Of a stretch of DNA of 64,000 nt, positions 1-12,152 are shown one piece after another. Numbering within the stretch: the stretch's first letter is position 1; each line of letters opens with the position of its first letter. Position numbers and translations under genes: made by a program. The DNA comes from Thinopyrum elongatum (Eukaryota; Streptophyta; Magnoliopsida; Poales; Poaceae), in contig CM022303.1 of the NCBI GenBank assembly GCA_011799875.1, positions 428,467,108 through 428,531,107 of the forward strand, written 5' to 3'. A model generated the notes under the pieces. It was not told the DNA's origin. It did no database searches and saw only the letters and a program-made list of their open reading frames with translations.

Positions 1-2561
1 GCGTCTGTGACCATGGCCACGGAGCCTCAGGACGACGCTCTGAGGCCTCGGCTACCCAACCGGACGGCAGGGCTCCCAAGGTCACGCTCCTGAGGCCTCG
101 GCTGCCCATAGACGGCAGGGCTCCCGAGGTTGCGCTCCTGGAGGCCTCGGCTGCCCAACCAGACAGCAAGGCTCCGGAGCTCCCTCGCCCTCTAGAGGGG
201 CAGAGGATGCTGCCGATGCTCCCTCCCTCATCGAGCATCCCAGATACTCATCAACACGGTGCTTGCGTGATGCGCGTGCATGCTACCCATGCCACAGAAG
301 ATCCTGCTCGCGCTCCTCGTCACCTCCAGAAAGTTGCGCCATACTTCCAAGGCCAACCTTAAGGTCGTCTCCACATACCCCCGGAGAAGGTGCTCCAGAG
401 CCCCAACGCCACAGGCAGGGTTGCTGAGTGGAACATCGAGCTGCAGGCGTTCCACCTGGAGTTCAACACCACCAGAGTCATCAAGGGCGCGACCCTCGCT
501 GACTTTGTGGAAGAAGGACTGACGCCCCTGACGAGGGGTAAGCGAGGACCGCCCTCACGCCCGGAGACAAAGCTCTAGATGGTTGGGTCATGTACATTCG
601 ATGGCGCGTTCGCACGCCACAGGCGTATGTGCTGGGGCCGTGTCATCTCGCCTACCCAGGACAAACCTCTACTACGCCATGAAACTCTGCTTTCAGCATG
701 GCGGCGAGAAGGTCTCCAATAACATCATTGAGTAGAGGGCTTGATCGCCGGCCTCAAGGACGCAGGCTCTGGGGGTCAGGCCTCACCATCAGGGGGACTC
801 CCAGCTCCTCGTCATTTTCTCCAACAAAGCCGTACAAGCCAAAAGATGAGCATGGAAGCATACCTTGAAGAGGTACGCAAAATTGAGAAATGATTCTTGG
901 GCTTGGAATTGCAGCACGTACCGCGTGGCACGACAAGGAGGTGGACAACATCGCCAGAGGGCGTCCCGGCGCCTTCCCCAATAGCCTGGCGTCTTCGAGA
1001 ATGGCACTTCAAGCAATCAGCGGCTCCCCCCACTACAGGACCAGTGCTACCTCGGGAGGAGCCGCCCATGGCACCCTCCTCGGGCGCCCCAGCTTGTGCG
1101 CCGACCGCTCGAGGGCCGGCCTGTCCTCGCTCGAACTCAGGAGGGAATGTTGGACCGAGGAGTTCAAGGCGTACCTGCTCTGAGGCACCCTGCCGAAGAA
1201 GGAGGAAGAACGTATAGAACGTGTGGCCCGCCAGGCCCGCGTACTGCATCCAGGACGGCGAGCTCTACCGAAGGCACCCAACGACGTCTCTGCGGTGCAT
1301 CTCAAGGGTGGGTGTGAGCTGCTGGCCGACATCAAAGTGGAGACTGCGGGGCTCATCTCGTCGCGCACCTTCGTGGGCAAGGCGTTCTGCAAAGGGTTCT
1401 GATGGCCCACGGTGCTCAATGACAGCCACTGAGCTGGTGAGATCTTGCGAGGCATGTCAATTCCATGCAAAGCAGATCCACAGCCCGCTAGGGCCTCTAG
1501 ACCATCCCGCTCTGTGGCCGTTCGCGGTCTGGGGGCTGGATATCCTGGGCCCATTCATGAGCGCCACGGGGGCTATCGCTACCTCTATGTTGCCATCGAC
1601 AAATCACCAAGTCAGCGAGGGCCAGAGGGTGGCGGCCGTGGGCACCATTCCAGCTGGCTCGGCTGTCAAGTCATCAAGGGCCTCATGAGCCGTTTCGGGG
1701 GTCCCCAATCGTATCATCACTGACAATGGATCTCAGTTCACGAGCAACCTTTTCAAAACATATTGTGCAATCTTGGAACACAGATATGCTATGGCTTCGG
1801 TGGCACACCCACGAAAGAACGGCCAAGCTGAGCGCGCCAACGTGGAGGTCCTGAGGGGCCTCAAGGTGAGAAGCTTCAAGAAGAAACTCGAGGCCTGCGG
1901 TTAGGGGCTGGCTCGACGAGCTCCAGTCCGTGCTGTGTGGCCATCCGCACCACTGCGACCAAGCCCAGGCGAGAGACCCGTTTCTTCCTCGTCTACAGGG
2001 CTGAGGCAGTCCTCCCTCATGAGGTCAGACATCGCTCCCGCGGGTCTTGGCGTTGACAAGGCACGCCATGATGCCTCGCGGGGGATGGACCTCGTGCTGG
2101 GGGAGGAGGGGCCGCGCCGCCTCGCTCTGCGCCGTGTGGTACCAGCAGGCGCTGCGGCGGTATCAATACCGTAGCGTCCGCTCCGGACCCTCCGAGGTGG
2201 GTGGACTCGTACTGAGGCGGGTTGCTTCCACGGAAGGGCTTCACAAGCTCTCGCCTATGTAGGAGGGCCATTCAGGATTGCCGCGTCTCCAGGCCTGGCG
2301 CGCGCGCCTGGAGACGGCGATGGGGCTCCCAATCCAGAATGCCTGGAACATCCAGCATCTCCGGAAGTTCTATCCATGATCAAGGTCTCCGCTCGTGACA
2401 CTCTACGTAATAATGAGTTGGGGCTGTACACGCCCCGGAGTCTCCTGAGTTGCCGCCCCTGGGCCTCACGGGGGTCCCAGCCACGCTAGTGGAGGCCCCA
2501 TGCTCGCCGCTGGTGGGAATACAAGAAGACTAGTGTAGGTGCCGGACGCGGTTGTTCTTTT
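1..2561 (+). pseudogene. Tat-lineage Gypsy pol, 3' part (mirror copy)
   Basis: This is the mirror of 33713-36298. It carries the end of reverse transcriptase, the RNase H region (about 250-960) and integrase (about 1440-2380), followed by roughly 180 bases of non-coding 3' sequence up to the CACTA end. Recognisable pieces include a zinc-type C-x2-C stretch near 1450, the integrase TDNGSQF motif near 1720 and NGQAERAN near 1820. Single-base losses and gains shift the frame repeatedly. One loss turns the RNase H EYEGL motif into a stop near 733. In-frame stops upstream of and inside the integrase core are shared with the other arm, so they predate the duplication. Nothing here can encode a working enzyme. 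Confidence 0.85.
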
Positions 2562-5500
2562 CACTACAAAAAAAGACACATTCGTGACATTTTGGGCCAA
2601 ACGAAGTTTTTTTCTGTCATGCTTATGACACTTCTATGGCGATAATTGTGACAAAACTTGGTATCATCATAGATGTGGTGGGCTCCTACTTCTATGACAA
2701 AAAATCATGACAGAAAATGGGTTTTTGTCTGGGTGGCCCGGAGATGCAGCTGCATGACATTCTTTGGGCCGTCCATGACAGAAAAAACCGTGAGTAGTAG
2801 CGAGGGCGAGGGAAAATATCGGGGAGTTCCGGTTACGGGGGTGGTCGGAGGCCGAGCGATGGACGGAGGATTGCGCGTTTCTTCGTACACGTATGCATGT
2901 AGGTGCGAGGCATTGGGCTCTAATGAACCGAGCGAGGCGTTCGCCTACTGAACCCGCGCGATTGCACGGCTACGCGTTACTGAACCCGAGCGATCGATCG
3001 ATCCCTAGCTGTTAACTGAACCCGATCGAGCGATTCCTTCATACTGCTGCTAACTGAAGCGATCGAACTGCTGCTCTTGATGAACAGTGAGCGTTGTTTG
3101 GGGTTGGATGAACAGTTCCCGGTGGGGTTGGATGAAGGACCCGTGGGGGTAGAGGCCGTTGCGCTGGGATGAACAGGACCACGATCGAGCCGGTTGGGGG
3201 TGGATGAACAGGACCCCGTGGAGAGCTGGTTGAACAAGAAGCTGTGGAGGGTTGGTGTCGACAGTAGCTGGTGGAGGGCTGGATGAACAATAGCCCATGG
3301 AGGCTGGATGAACAGGAGCCCGTGGATGAACAGTAACTGGTGGAGGCAGAGGAGGGAGACGCCGTGGATGAACAGTCGCAGGTGGAGGCTGGAGAGAGCA
3401 GCAGACGGTGGATGAACAGTAGCCCATGGAGTCCGTTTTGCGGTACGCCGCACCCCTCCCGATGAACAGGAACCCCGTTCGACAGTAGGAGGTCGAAGAG
3501 AAGTCTGTTTCTCCGTTTTGCGGTACCACCACCCCTCCCGATCAACAGCACCCTGTTTCGACCGTAGGAGCTCGAACACAAGTCCGTTTCCTTTGTTTTG
3601 CGGTACGCCAGACCTTCCCGATGAACAGGACCCCGTTTCGACCGTACGCGATAGACACAAGGCCATTTTCTCCGTTTTGCGGTACGCCAGACCCCGTTCC
3701 GGCTGTTCCATCCAAGCCTTGGCTCCCTTGAACACGACCCATTCCGACCCAGTCTGTTGCCTCCCGATGAACAAGACGCATTCCGACCCAATCACTTGGC
3801 CCAGCGAACACGATGTTGTTTCCTCCGTTCCAACCCAAGCCGGTTAGTGAAGATGAACAGGACAACGTTGCTGCCGTCCGTTGCCTCTCCATGTACACGA
3901 GCCCTGGCCGTCCGTATGCGCGAGTACGCGTTTCGAGACCCCGCTCAATGACGTATGTGGCCGTATTTTTTGGCGTCTGGCTGTATGTACGTGTACATGG
4001 TTTACACGGGACAGCTGAACTGCTACGTGGGGGGGCTCTACTATGACATTGATGCCGTACTTACTCGTCCACGGATCATCGTTGCAGAGCGACCGATTGA
4101 CCAGTATGTATGTACACATTCGCGACAAGATAGACAACGCTAGTACGCTTCGACCGGTGGGTCCCAGCTGTCAGGGAGGATAAGGACGCACTCCCTTGCG
4201 TGCGAAGATATAGCTACTGGGTCCCAACTGTCAGGGGGGTCTTTTTTTTGCCCATAATAAGGACGCACTTCCTTGCGTGCGAAGATGTAGCTGGTGGGTC
4301 CTAGTGTCAGGGGGGGGATCATTTTTTTTCCCGTAATAAGGACGCACTTCCTTGCGTGCGAAGATGTAGCTGTGGGTCCCAGCTGTCAGGGGGGAAAACA
4401 TTATTTTTCAGGGTAAAAAGGATGCAGTTGCATGCATGCATCCATGGGCGTGGTGCGTCCCCACTGTCAACCTCTCACGTACAGTCATCTTCCGATGACT
4501 CTCGTTTTGTGACCACGTTGACCACACCATGTCGAGCGCACCAAGACCGGTGGACGACGGCGAGGCCCCAGACTGGAACGGCCGGAGATGGGGAAGACGC
4601 GACAGTGGAGTCACAGATGGAGAGGAGTGGGAAACTTGACTGGTTCGGTGTGCGCGGCAGCACTGCCGCCCACGGGAGACAGGAGCAAGAACAGAGGTTG
4701 AAGAAGCAGCACACCGGCCACGGGAGGCGGTTAGCAGGCGGTACCGCCAGCGGTGGTTTGGGCGGCTGAAGCATGAATATCCGAGATTGAAGAAGCACCA
4801 CAGCCGCTAGATGGACAATCCAACGGCCACTGCTAATAGAATCGTGTGTTGCTTTTTTTTAGGGATGTGTGTGACTATAAGTTGACAAAGCCTTGCGTAC
4901 GCGTCAACTTAGTAGGCCACAAGAGACCATCACATCTGGGTAGAGAACATATAGCCCATTTGTGATTTGTATAATGTATAGCCCATTTTCTAATATAATG
5001 GAATTTACTCAGCCCATTTACTGTTTGTTAAAATTACAGCCCATTTTCTAGCCAGGACTGTTAATAATTCAGCCAACCGTCAAAAAAATAAACAAAAATT
5101 CCAACATTTGATGGGATCCGAAATAGTTTTTAAACCCGAAATTTAGAGTCAGATTAAATATAATTTAAAAATAAATTTGATTAGGTAAAAATCCAACAAA
5201 ATTTTGCGGCGCAACAAGTAATGAAATTAAAAAATTTACCTTTTTGAGAAGAATAAAAAAATGTACCTATTCGGTGCGTTTTTTATATATTACAGCCAAT
5301 TTTTTTTATACAGCCTATTTATTATTTCTTAAAGCCCATTTTCATGGCAAGTCTAATGCGGCCGGGAGAATAACAAGTGGGACCTGGGTTGGGTATTCCG
5401 CTAAAAAAGAATAGCTGGGCTAGCCATTTTCACATTTCAATATTAATATCTGGGCTGGATATTGGTCGACATAAATAATAGCCTGGGCCAGACGGGCCAC

Positions 5501-5870
5501 AGCCCGCCCAGTTGATACCCTGCTCCTTTGAACAATAACAAAAACATCGCTCAAGAAAAAACTCTGCTCACACCTCAAAACACAAATACTGCTCGAGCTG
5601 CTGGGTCCCAGCTGTCGGCCGCTCCTTGTGCAATTCTCTTGTTATTGACTATATAGGTTGACAAATGGTTGTGGGACGTGTGATGTCAGGAAACCAGGAG
5701 GAAGCAAAAAAATATAGAGTTGTATATAACTAATAGGAGGCCCTTGCGTACGTGCGGCTATGGCCCTGGGGGATCCACTGTCATCCTCTCCAATTAAAGT
5801 CATCTCCTGATTCCTTTTGTTGACCATGTTGACAAAGCGAGATGGCAGCGCCACGATGAGCGCAACAACT
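2562..5870 (+). mobile_element. CACTA transposon fragment, copy A (mirror of copy B)
   Basis: The terminus starts CACTACAAAAAAAG at 2562, the hallmark of plant CACTA (En/Spm) elements. The first 250 bases carry many short TATGACA/TGTCAT motifs on both strands, as expected of subterminal transposase-binding sites. A minisatellite-like zone follows (3040-3860). Next is a unit rich in the words GGTGGGTCCCAGCTGTCAG and AAGGACGCACTTCC (4140-4810), then an AT-rich non-coding stretch (about 4830-5560) with repeats of AGCCCATTT. I find no transposase and no second terminus, so the right limit is set where similarity to copy C fades. Confidence 0.75.
3040..3860. repeat. Subterminal tandem repeats of CACTA copy A
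   Basis: Two repeat types are visible. From about 3060 to 3430 the phrase GGATGAACAG recurs every 20-45 bases with variable spacers. From about 3434 to 3690 the phrase GTTTTGCGGTACGCC recurs at roughly 3434, 3515, 3595 and 3674, a period near 80 bases. The array produces long spurious ORFs on both strands. Confidence 0.8.
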
Positions 5871-6174
5871 CGTAGGATGACGAAGAGGGCCTCGCGGGCC
5901 CTACGGATGGTCTGATACTGGCCTACTGCTCATTCAGGAAGCCAGGATCATAGGGCACATGTCCGCGATGGCATTGTCGTTTGCTTGTTCACGGCGATTC
6001 GTCCTTCCGTGAGCCGGTGCTCGTTGAGGTGACGGAGGTTGCAGCCAGGTCCTCCTGCGCTGGTAGCTCTTCCGACATTAGGGCGTCGAAGTGCAGCCGC
6101 ACCTGCTCTATGGTGAACATGGTATGAACCGGCTTGGGCGGTGCCACCGGCTCCTGGTCGGAAGCCACGTCCAT
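5860..6174 (-). pseudogene. Unidentified ORF fragment (mirror copy)
   Basis: This is the mirror of 30052-30453. The start of the frame (beginning MDVASDQEP) is readable on the minus strand from 6174 down to about 6050. It then shifts frame through small indels compared with the right-arm copy. No function can be assigned. Confidence 0.5.
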
Positions 6175-6185
6175 CGTCTGATTGT

Positions 6186-6301
6186 CGTTGGGCCCGTTTC
6201 CCTAGCAGCCGGGGGCTACCACTACCTCTATGTCGCCATCGACAAATTTACCAAGTGGGTGGAGGTGGAGCCCGTGAGCACCATCCCAGCACGCTCGCCG
6301 T
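6186..6301 (+). pseudogene. Gypsy integrase scrap (mirror copy)
   Basis: This short stretch translates to an integrase core segment with the motif YHYLYVAIDKFTKWVEVEP, typical of Tat-type Gypsy elements. It ends abruptly where the Athila-type LTR begins at 6302. It mirrors 29923-30045 and is too short to be anything but debris. Confidence 0.7.
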
Positions 6302-7943
6302 TGATACGTCTCCAACGTATATAATTTTTGATTGTTCCCTGCTGTTATATTATCATTCTTGGATGTTTTACAATCATTTTATAGCAACTTTATATCATTT
6401 TTGGGAGTAACCTATTGACATAGTGGCCCAGTGCAGTTGTGTTTTTTGCTTGGTTTTTACTTCACAGAAAATCATTACCAAACGGAGTCCAAATGCAGCA
6501 AAACTTTTGGAGAATTTTTCTAGGCCAAAAGACACAGGATGGGCCAAAGAAGTACTAGAGGGGTGCCCTGAGGGGGGACAACCCACCTGGGCACGCCTGG
6601 GGGCCAGGCACGCCTGGTAGGTTGTGCCCACCTCGGTGGCCTCCCGCACCGCTCTTTGCTCCATAAATACCCCAATATCCAGAAACCCTAAGGGATTTGA
6701 CGAAAAAACAATTCCAGCCGCCGCAAGTTCAGAAACCACAGATCCAATCTAGACACTATCATGGAGGGGTTCAACATCCTCATTGGTGCCTCTCGATGAT
6801 GCGTGGGTAGTCATTGTAGACCTACGGGTCGTCGTTAGTAGCTAGATGGCTTCCTCTCTCTCTCTCTCTTTTGATTCTCAATACCATGGTCTCTTGGAGA
6901 TCTATTGATGTAAATCTTTTCGTGTGGTGTTTGTTTGTGGGATCCGATTGAACTTTGAGTTTATGATCAGATCTATGTTTTTATCCATGAAAGGTATTTG
7001 AGTCTTTTGATCTTTATATGCATGATTGCTTATAGCCTCATATTTCTTCTTTGAATCTTTGGTTTAGTTAGGCCGACTAGATCGATTTTTCTTGCCATGG
7101 GAGAGGTGCTTTGTGATGGGTTCGATCTTACGGTGCTCAATCCAGTGAAGAAGGGGAAATGGCACGTATGTATCGTTGCTATTAAGCATAACAAGATGGG
7201 GTCTATTCTACTGAATAGATCTTGTCTAATCATGTATTGTTCTTATTGCATTACTCCGTTTCTCCATGAACTTAATACAGTAGATGCATGCTGGATAGCG
7301 GTCAATGTGTGGAGTAATAGTAGTAGATGCAGGCAGGAGTCGGTCTACTAATCTTGGATGTGATGCCTATATAATGATCATTGCCTGGATATCGTCATAA
7401 TTATTTGAAGTTCTTTCAATTGCCCAACAGTAATTTTTACCCACCGTATGCTATTTTCTCGAGAGAAGGCCACAGTGAAATCTACGGCCCCGGGTCTCTT
7501 CTTTATCATATTTGCCTTCGAGATCTATTTTTTATTCGCTTTTATTTTCAGATCTATTAATCCAAAAACCCAAAAATACTTTGCTACAAGTTATTGTTAT
7601 TATATTTATCTCGCGTTCCCGAGAGATCTATTTATCCAATCTACTACAATTTTATCACCGTTTACCTGGGAGGGATTGACAACCCTCTTTTACGTCAGGT
7701 TGCAAGTATTTATTCTTTGTGTGCAGGTACCATTTACTTAGTGTGTGTGGTTCTCCTACTGGTTCGATAACCTTGGTCTATCATGAGGGAAATACTACCG
7801 TAGCTGTGCTGCATCATCCCTTCCTCTTTGGGGAACTACCAACGTAGTTCAAGCTGCATCGAAAGGAAATTCTGGCGATGTTGCCGGGGAGACATTATCA
7901 ACATCTACAAGGTTCCTAATCACAAATCTCATCTCCTTGCAAT
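6302..7943 (+). mobile_element. Athila-type LTR plus start of internal region (mirror copy)
   Basis: It starts TGATACGTCTCC, a very common Triticeae LTR start. A site matching the tRNA-Asp primer type, TGGCGATGTTGCCGGGGA at 7873-7890, follows the LTR, with one change from the usual TGGCGCCGTTG form. About 50 bases of leader remain before the LARD interrupts at 7944. A CT microsatellite lies near 6856-6869. No coding sequence is present. The tRNA-Asp primer site favours the Athila lineage; family identity (Sabrina-like) is a guess. Confidence 0.65.
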
Positions 7944-10900
7944 TGTGACGCCCCCGGCTCGATCGTCCACTAATCATACACGTTAATGCACACGATCAAG
8001 CCTAAGGACTCACGGGAAGATACACAACACAACTCTAAAAACATAAATAAAGTCATACAAGCTTTATATTACAAGCCAGGGGCCTCGGGGCTCGAATACA
8101 TAAGCTTGCATACAAGCGTCAGCGGAAGCATCAGATATCTGAGTACAGATATAAAGGAAAACATAGATAGGCCTATAAAAGGCGGGACAAAGGAAACACT
8201 ACGATCGAAAGGCGCAAGCCTCCTGCCTGGGACCCTCCGATCCTACTCCTGGTTGTCGGTCAACTGTAGTAGAAACCACTCTCGAGGTGGTAGAAGTAGA
8301 CGTCGACGGGGGCATCTGTCTCGGGGCTCTGTCCTCGGTCACGGCAAACTGATATGGGGAGAAAAGGAAAGCAAAGCAACTGTGAGTAACGAAGTACTCA
8401 GCAAGCAAGGATCTACAATACATATGCAACATTATCAAGGGGAGGCTGTATATGTGGACTGGGCTGCAGAAATGCCAGAATAGAGAGAAGGCCTAGTCCT
8501 ATGAAGACTAGCATCTTCAGCGGTTCTTGCGCAATAGAAGAGAGTTGATCAACACAGTATAAAGTAGTAGTAGTATCGATAAGTCTCAACCTCACCCAGA
8601 GATCCTTTCTTGACTCCTGCGAGAAAGCAATCCCAGAGCCATACAGTCATCCACCTCGTCTGAGATCCCTTCTCGACTCCCTGCGAGAAGCAATCCCAGA
8701 GCCATAGTATCCAGGTCTATCTCAAGTTCTAGCTGTATCGATCGGGATACAACTCCGAGTGTCCTTTACCGTAGGACCGGCTATCGATAGAAGTTTTCTT
8801 CCCTACAGGGGTGCACCAACTTACCCACACGCTCGCTTAACTCCGGTCGGTCACACTTCTGGGTATGCCCGGCCTCGGCCAAACGACACACCGCAACCCT
8901 ACCTACAGCTCAGCAGAGAGGTCCCCCGGTCTACATCCTAAGCGCAAGGGGGTCTGGACCATCGCCCCTCGCCCTCCGGGTCAATGCGCACATGGCTCAT
9001 ATCAAGCACCACCTTGTCGAGAATGGCGCCAATCACTCCATGCCGCAATGCTGAACTGGACGTCTGACAGAGCTTTCGGTGATGCCTACGATGCGAACGC
9101 CCCATACTATCCACGTGATGGTTAGTGCTATCAGGCAGAGGCCTGCTCGGATCAAATATCCAAATCGTTAGTGGACTAGGGGCATGCGGTAACGAGCAGA
9201 GGACTCACGAAAGATGTGACCCCATCGCTCCGTCTCGAGGACTTGCGGCAAGGGCCATGAATGCCCAGCCACGCCTCATATTCACACTCGGGCACCATCC
9301 AGGCAACCCGTCTTCACAAACACTCGCCACTTAGGCGCACGCGGGTACCCTCAGGGTCGACCCGCCTTTCCAAGTAACAGTGTAAGGTCCAAGTATCCGT
9401 GTGTCCACAACATCAAGGGAATCCGAGGTATCACCCTCGTTGGATTCCTACTCGATGTATCATCAAGGTGAACTCGGAGGAATCACCCTCGATGGTTCAC
9501 ACTGATGTGTGTACGACGGCGTCGTTATCGGAAGCGGTTGAAGGAGGAATCACCCCGCTTCCCGATGACCGCGACCAAATAGCTACTCTTACAGAGTTAA
9601 CATCAGAAGTGCTACAAGTGGTTTCACCCTCGGCACTCGATAGTAACGTTGCAGTGTCGTTACAACTAAGGGGGGGTGATGTGCGGTGCCGGGGCCTGGT
9701 TTTCAATCCGTTGATCGGGTCTTCTGATAATACAGCGGGGCAGTGCGGGACAAGTGGGGTCACTGATAGGTCTCTACCCAGCCTATACTAAACAGTTTAG
9801 GATATGCAGGTAATTACAACAGCAGGTTACAATAAACAGGCTATGCATCAGAATAGGTAAAGCAGCAGCAGCAGCAATTCTAATGCAAGCATGAGAAAAT
9901 AGAATGGGCGATATCGGGATGATCAAAGGGGGGGTCTTGCCTTGTTGCTCTGCGGCAAAGGCAAGGTCATCAACGGTGGCGTCGGGCTCGGAGCTGCGTC
10001 GGTATCGGGCTCTATCGAGAGAGAAGAGGGGGGAGGAAACAGTATAAATACACAGCAACATATGCCACAAGAGCAGGCTAAGCTAACGTGCAGTGCAGGG
10101 TTGCCTAAAGACATGTCTAAGTCATTTAGTTATTTTAGAAATTTGTTTGGATTTATTTATTAGAGTCATGCACTATTCATTATCTGAAATAGGCAAAAAG
10201 TTGCATGTTCAGATAGTTAGGAATGTGAGGACGAACGGACGGCGTATTCGGATTCGTCTCGTCGTTCTGAGCAACTTTCATGTACAAAGTTTTTCGATCC
10301 GAGCTACGGTTATTTTATATGAATTTCTAAAGATTTATTAATTTTCTGGAATTTATTTAATTATTAAATTTGAATTATCCGAAATAGTAATTGATGACGT
10401 CAGCACGACATCAGGCTGACGTCAGCAATCAACACTGCAGTGACCTAGTCAACTGACGTGTGGGTCCCAATTTCTTTGACTGTTTAGGTTAATTAACAGA
10501 TTAGTTTAATTAGCAGGTTAATTAAGTTTAATTAAACCAGATTAATTAAGTTAATTAATATTTAGTATTAATTAATTAATAATTAACATTTAATTTATTA
10601 TTTATTTTTTAACTCAGGGCCGGACCCATTGGGCAGTGGCCAGCCGGGTAATGCAGGGGGGGTGGCGAAGCGAGCGCGGCACGCAGAGGGGCGCAGGCGC
10701 GCAGGGGGGAGCGGACTGCGGGCGACGGGGAAGGAGGAGAGGAGGGTAGGGAACGGGAGGAAGGAGGAAGAGGGCGGAACACACAGGGGGAACGCAGAGT
10801 GGGAGGAGGCGGAGGGGCCAGTAGGCGGCCGCGGCATTGCAGAGCAGGGAGAGGGGCAGCGAAAGGAAGCAAGAAGCAGTGGGTGTGAGGGTGTTGTAGC

Positions 10901-12152
10901 AGCGGCGAAGAGGACAGGACAGCGGGCGTGAGGGAGGCAGGCGAGGAAGCAGGGGGAGAGAGGACAGCAGGAGGGAAGGCATAGGAAGGGGCAGGCAGGG
11001 GGGGCGGCAGCGGAGCAGAAGTGCAGCAGAGAAGCGCGGCGTGGGGGGTGAGCGGGGGTCGAGCGGGGAGTGGCCGTGGCCAGGTCGGCCAGTTCACGCA
11101 CGGGCGCCGACCAGGGCTGCAGCCGACGGGTGCGGACGCGGCGCAGGGACCGAGGAGCACGGCCAAGACACGATGACCACGAGCTCGCAGGAGCTCGGGG
11201 CGGGGTGGTTCGGCGGGCCTATGGTAGGAGGAAGAAGAAGGGGGATGAGGAGGGCTCACGACACGGCGGGTAGGGATAGGCAGCATGCTCGGGGAGGCCG
11301 GTGGCGCCATGGCGGACGAGCAGCAGAGACGAGGCGGAGGACGAGTGGCTCGGGCGTGCTGCGGTGCCAAGGCGTTGGTGTGCGCCTGCATCGTGGAGGG
11401 GACGAGGTGTTGAAGGAGCGTGAGGGGAAGGAAGGTCGGGCGTCGAGGACGGGCGCTCGCGGCTGGGAGCCCGCCATCAGGACGGCGGCGTGGCGCGGGT
11501 CGGGGGTGGATCGCCCCTCGATCAGAAACGGGGCGGGGAGAGGAAGGAGGAGTGGGGAGTGGGGATCGTGAGGGAGGTGGCTGCGGGCTAGGTCACCGGG
11601 GGAGGTTTAGTAGGGGGGGGTGGGCCGGCCTGGATCAGGAGGCCAGCTAGGCCGATTGGCCAGTCGGGGGGGGGGTCTGTTTTTCTTTTCATTTTGTTTT
11701 AGCTTTCTGTTTTCTCTTTTTCTTTTTATTTATTCTTACTTTCAGTTTTGTAAATAGTTAGGCCTCAAAATGACTTTTGTAAAATATGGCACTTGTTCCT
11801 TAAATGCTAGGCATTATCTACTACTATCAAAAATTGGTGGAGACAATTGGAGTTAAACACAGTTTTATGATAATAAAATGTATTAAACCTTGCTGTTTTG
11901 GTAATGCTAGAGCCACCTGATTAATTTATTAATTGTTGGTTACAATTTTAGAATAGTCTCTGGAATATTTGCTATTTATTGAACATTTTGGTTTCTGAGT
12001 TTGGACAACTTTTATTTTCACTTTTAGTATGAATTTCCAATTGGATTTGCATTTGAAAAGGGATATGATCCAAATGATGTTTAGGCACTGTTAATCATGA
12101 TGACATGGCATATCTAAAGGGGATTACGTAGCCAACCACTGGGGGTGTTACA
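7944..12152 (-). repeat. LARD 3' LTR (mirror copy)
   Basis: It runs from TGTGACGCC (outer end) to GTTACA (inner end) and corresponds to 24064-28255. It contains the same GC-rich block (about 10620-11600), AT-rich tract (about 10480-10610) and paired TGACGTCA sites near 10400. Confidence 0.85.

Noticed and set aside
3434..3690. CRISPR-like regularly spaced repeats
   Set aside because: Tandem units of about 80 bases are contiguous and degenerate, in a plant transposon. There are no unique spacers and no cas genes.
2977..3795. 272-codon ORF on the minus strand
   Set aside because: Same repeat-driven cause as above, in the mirror copy.
10609..11571. ORFs of 260 and 176 codons in the left arm
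   Set aside because: Same GC-rich LTR block in the mirror copy.
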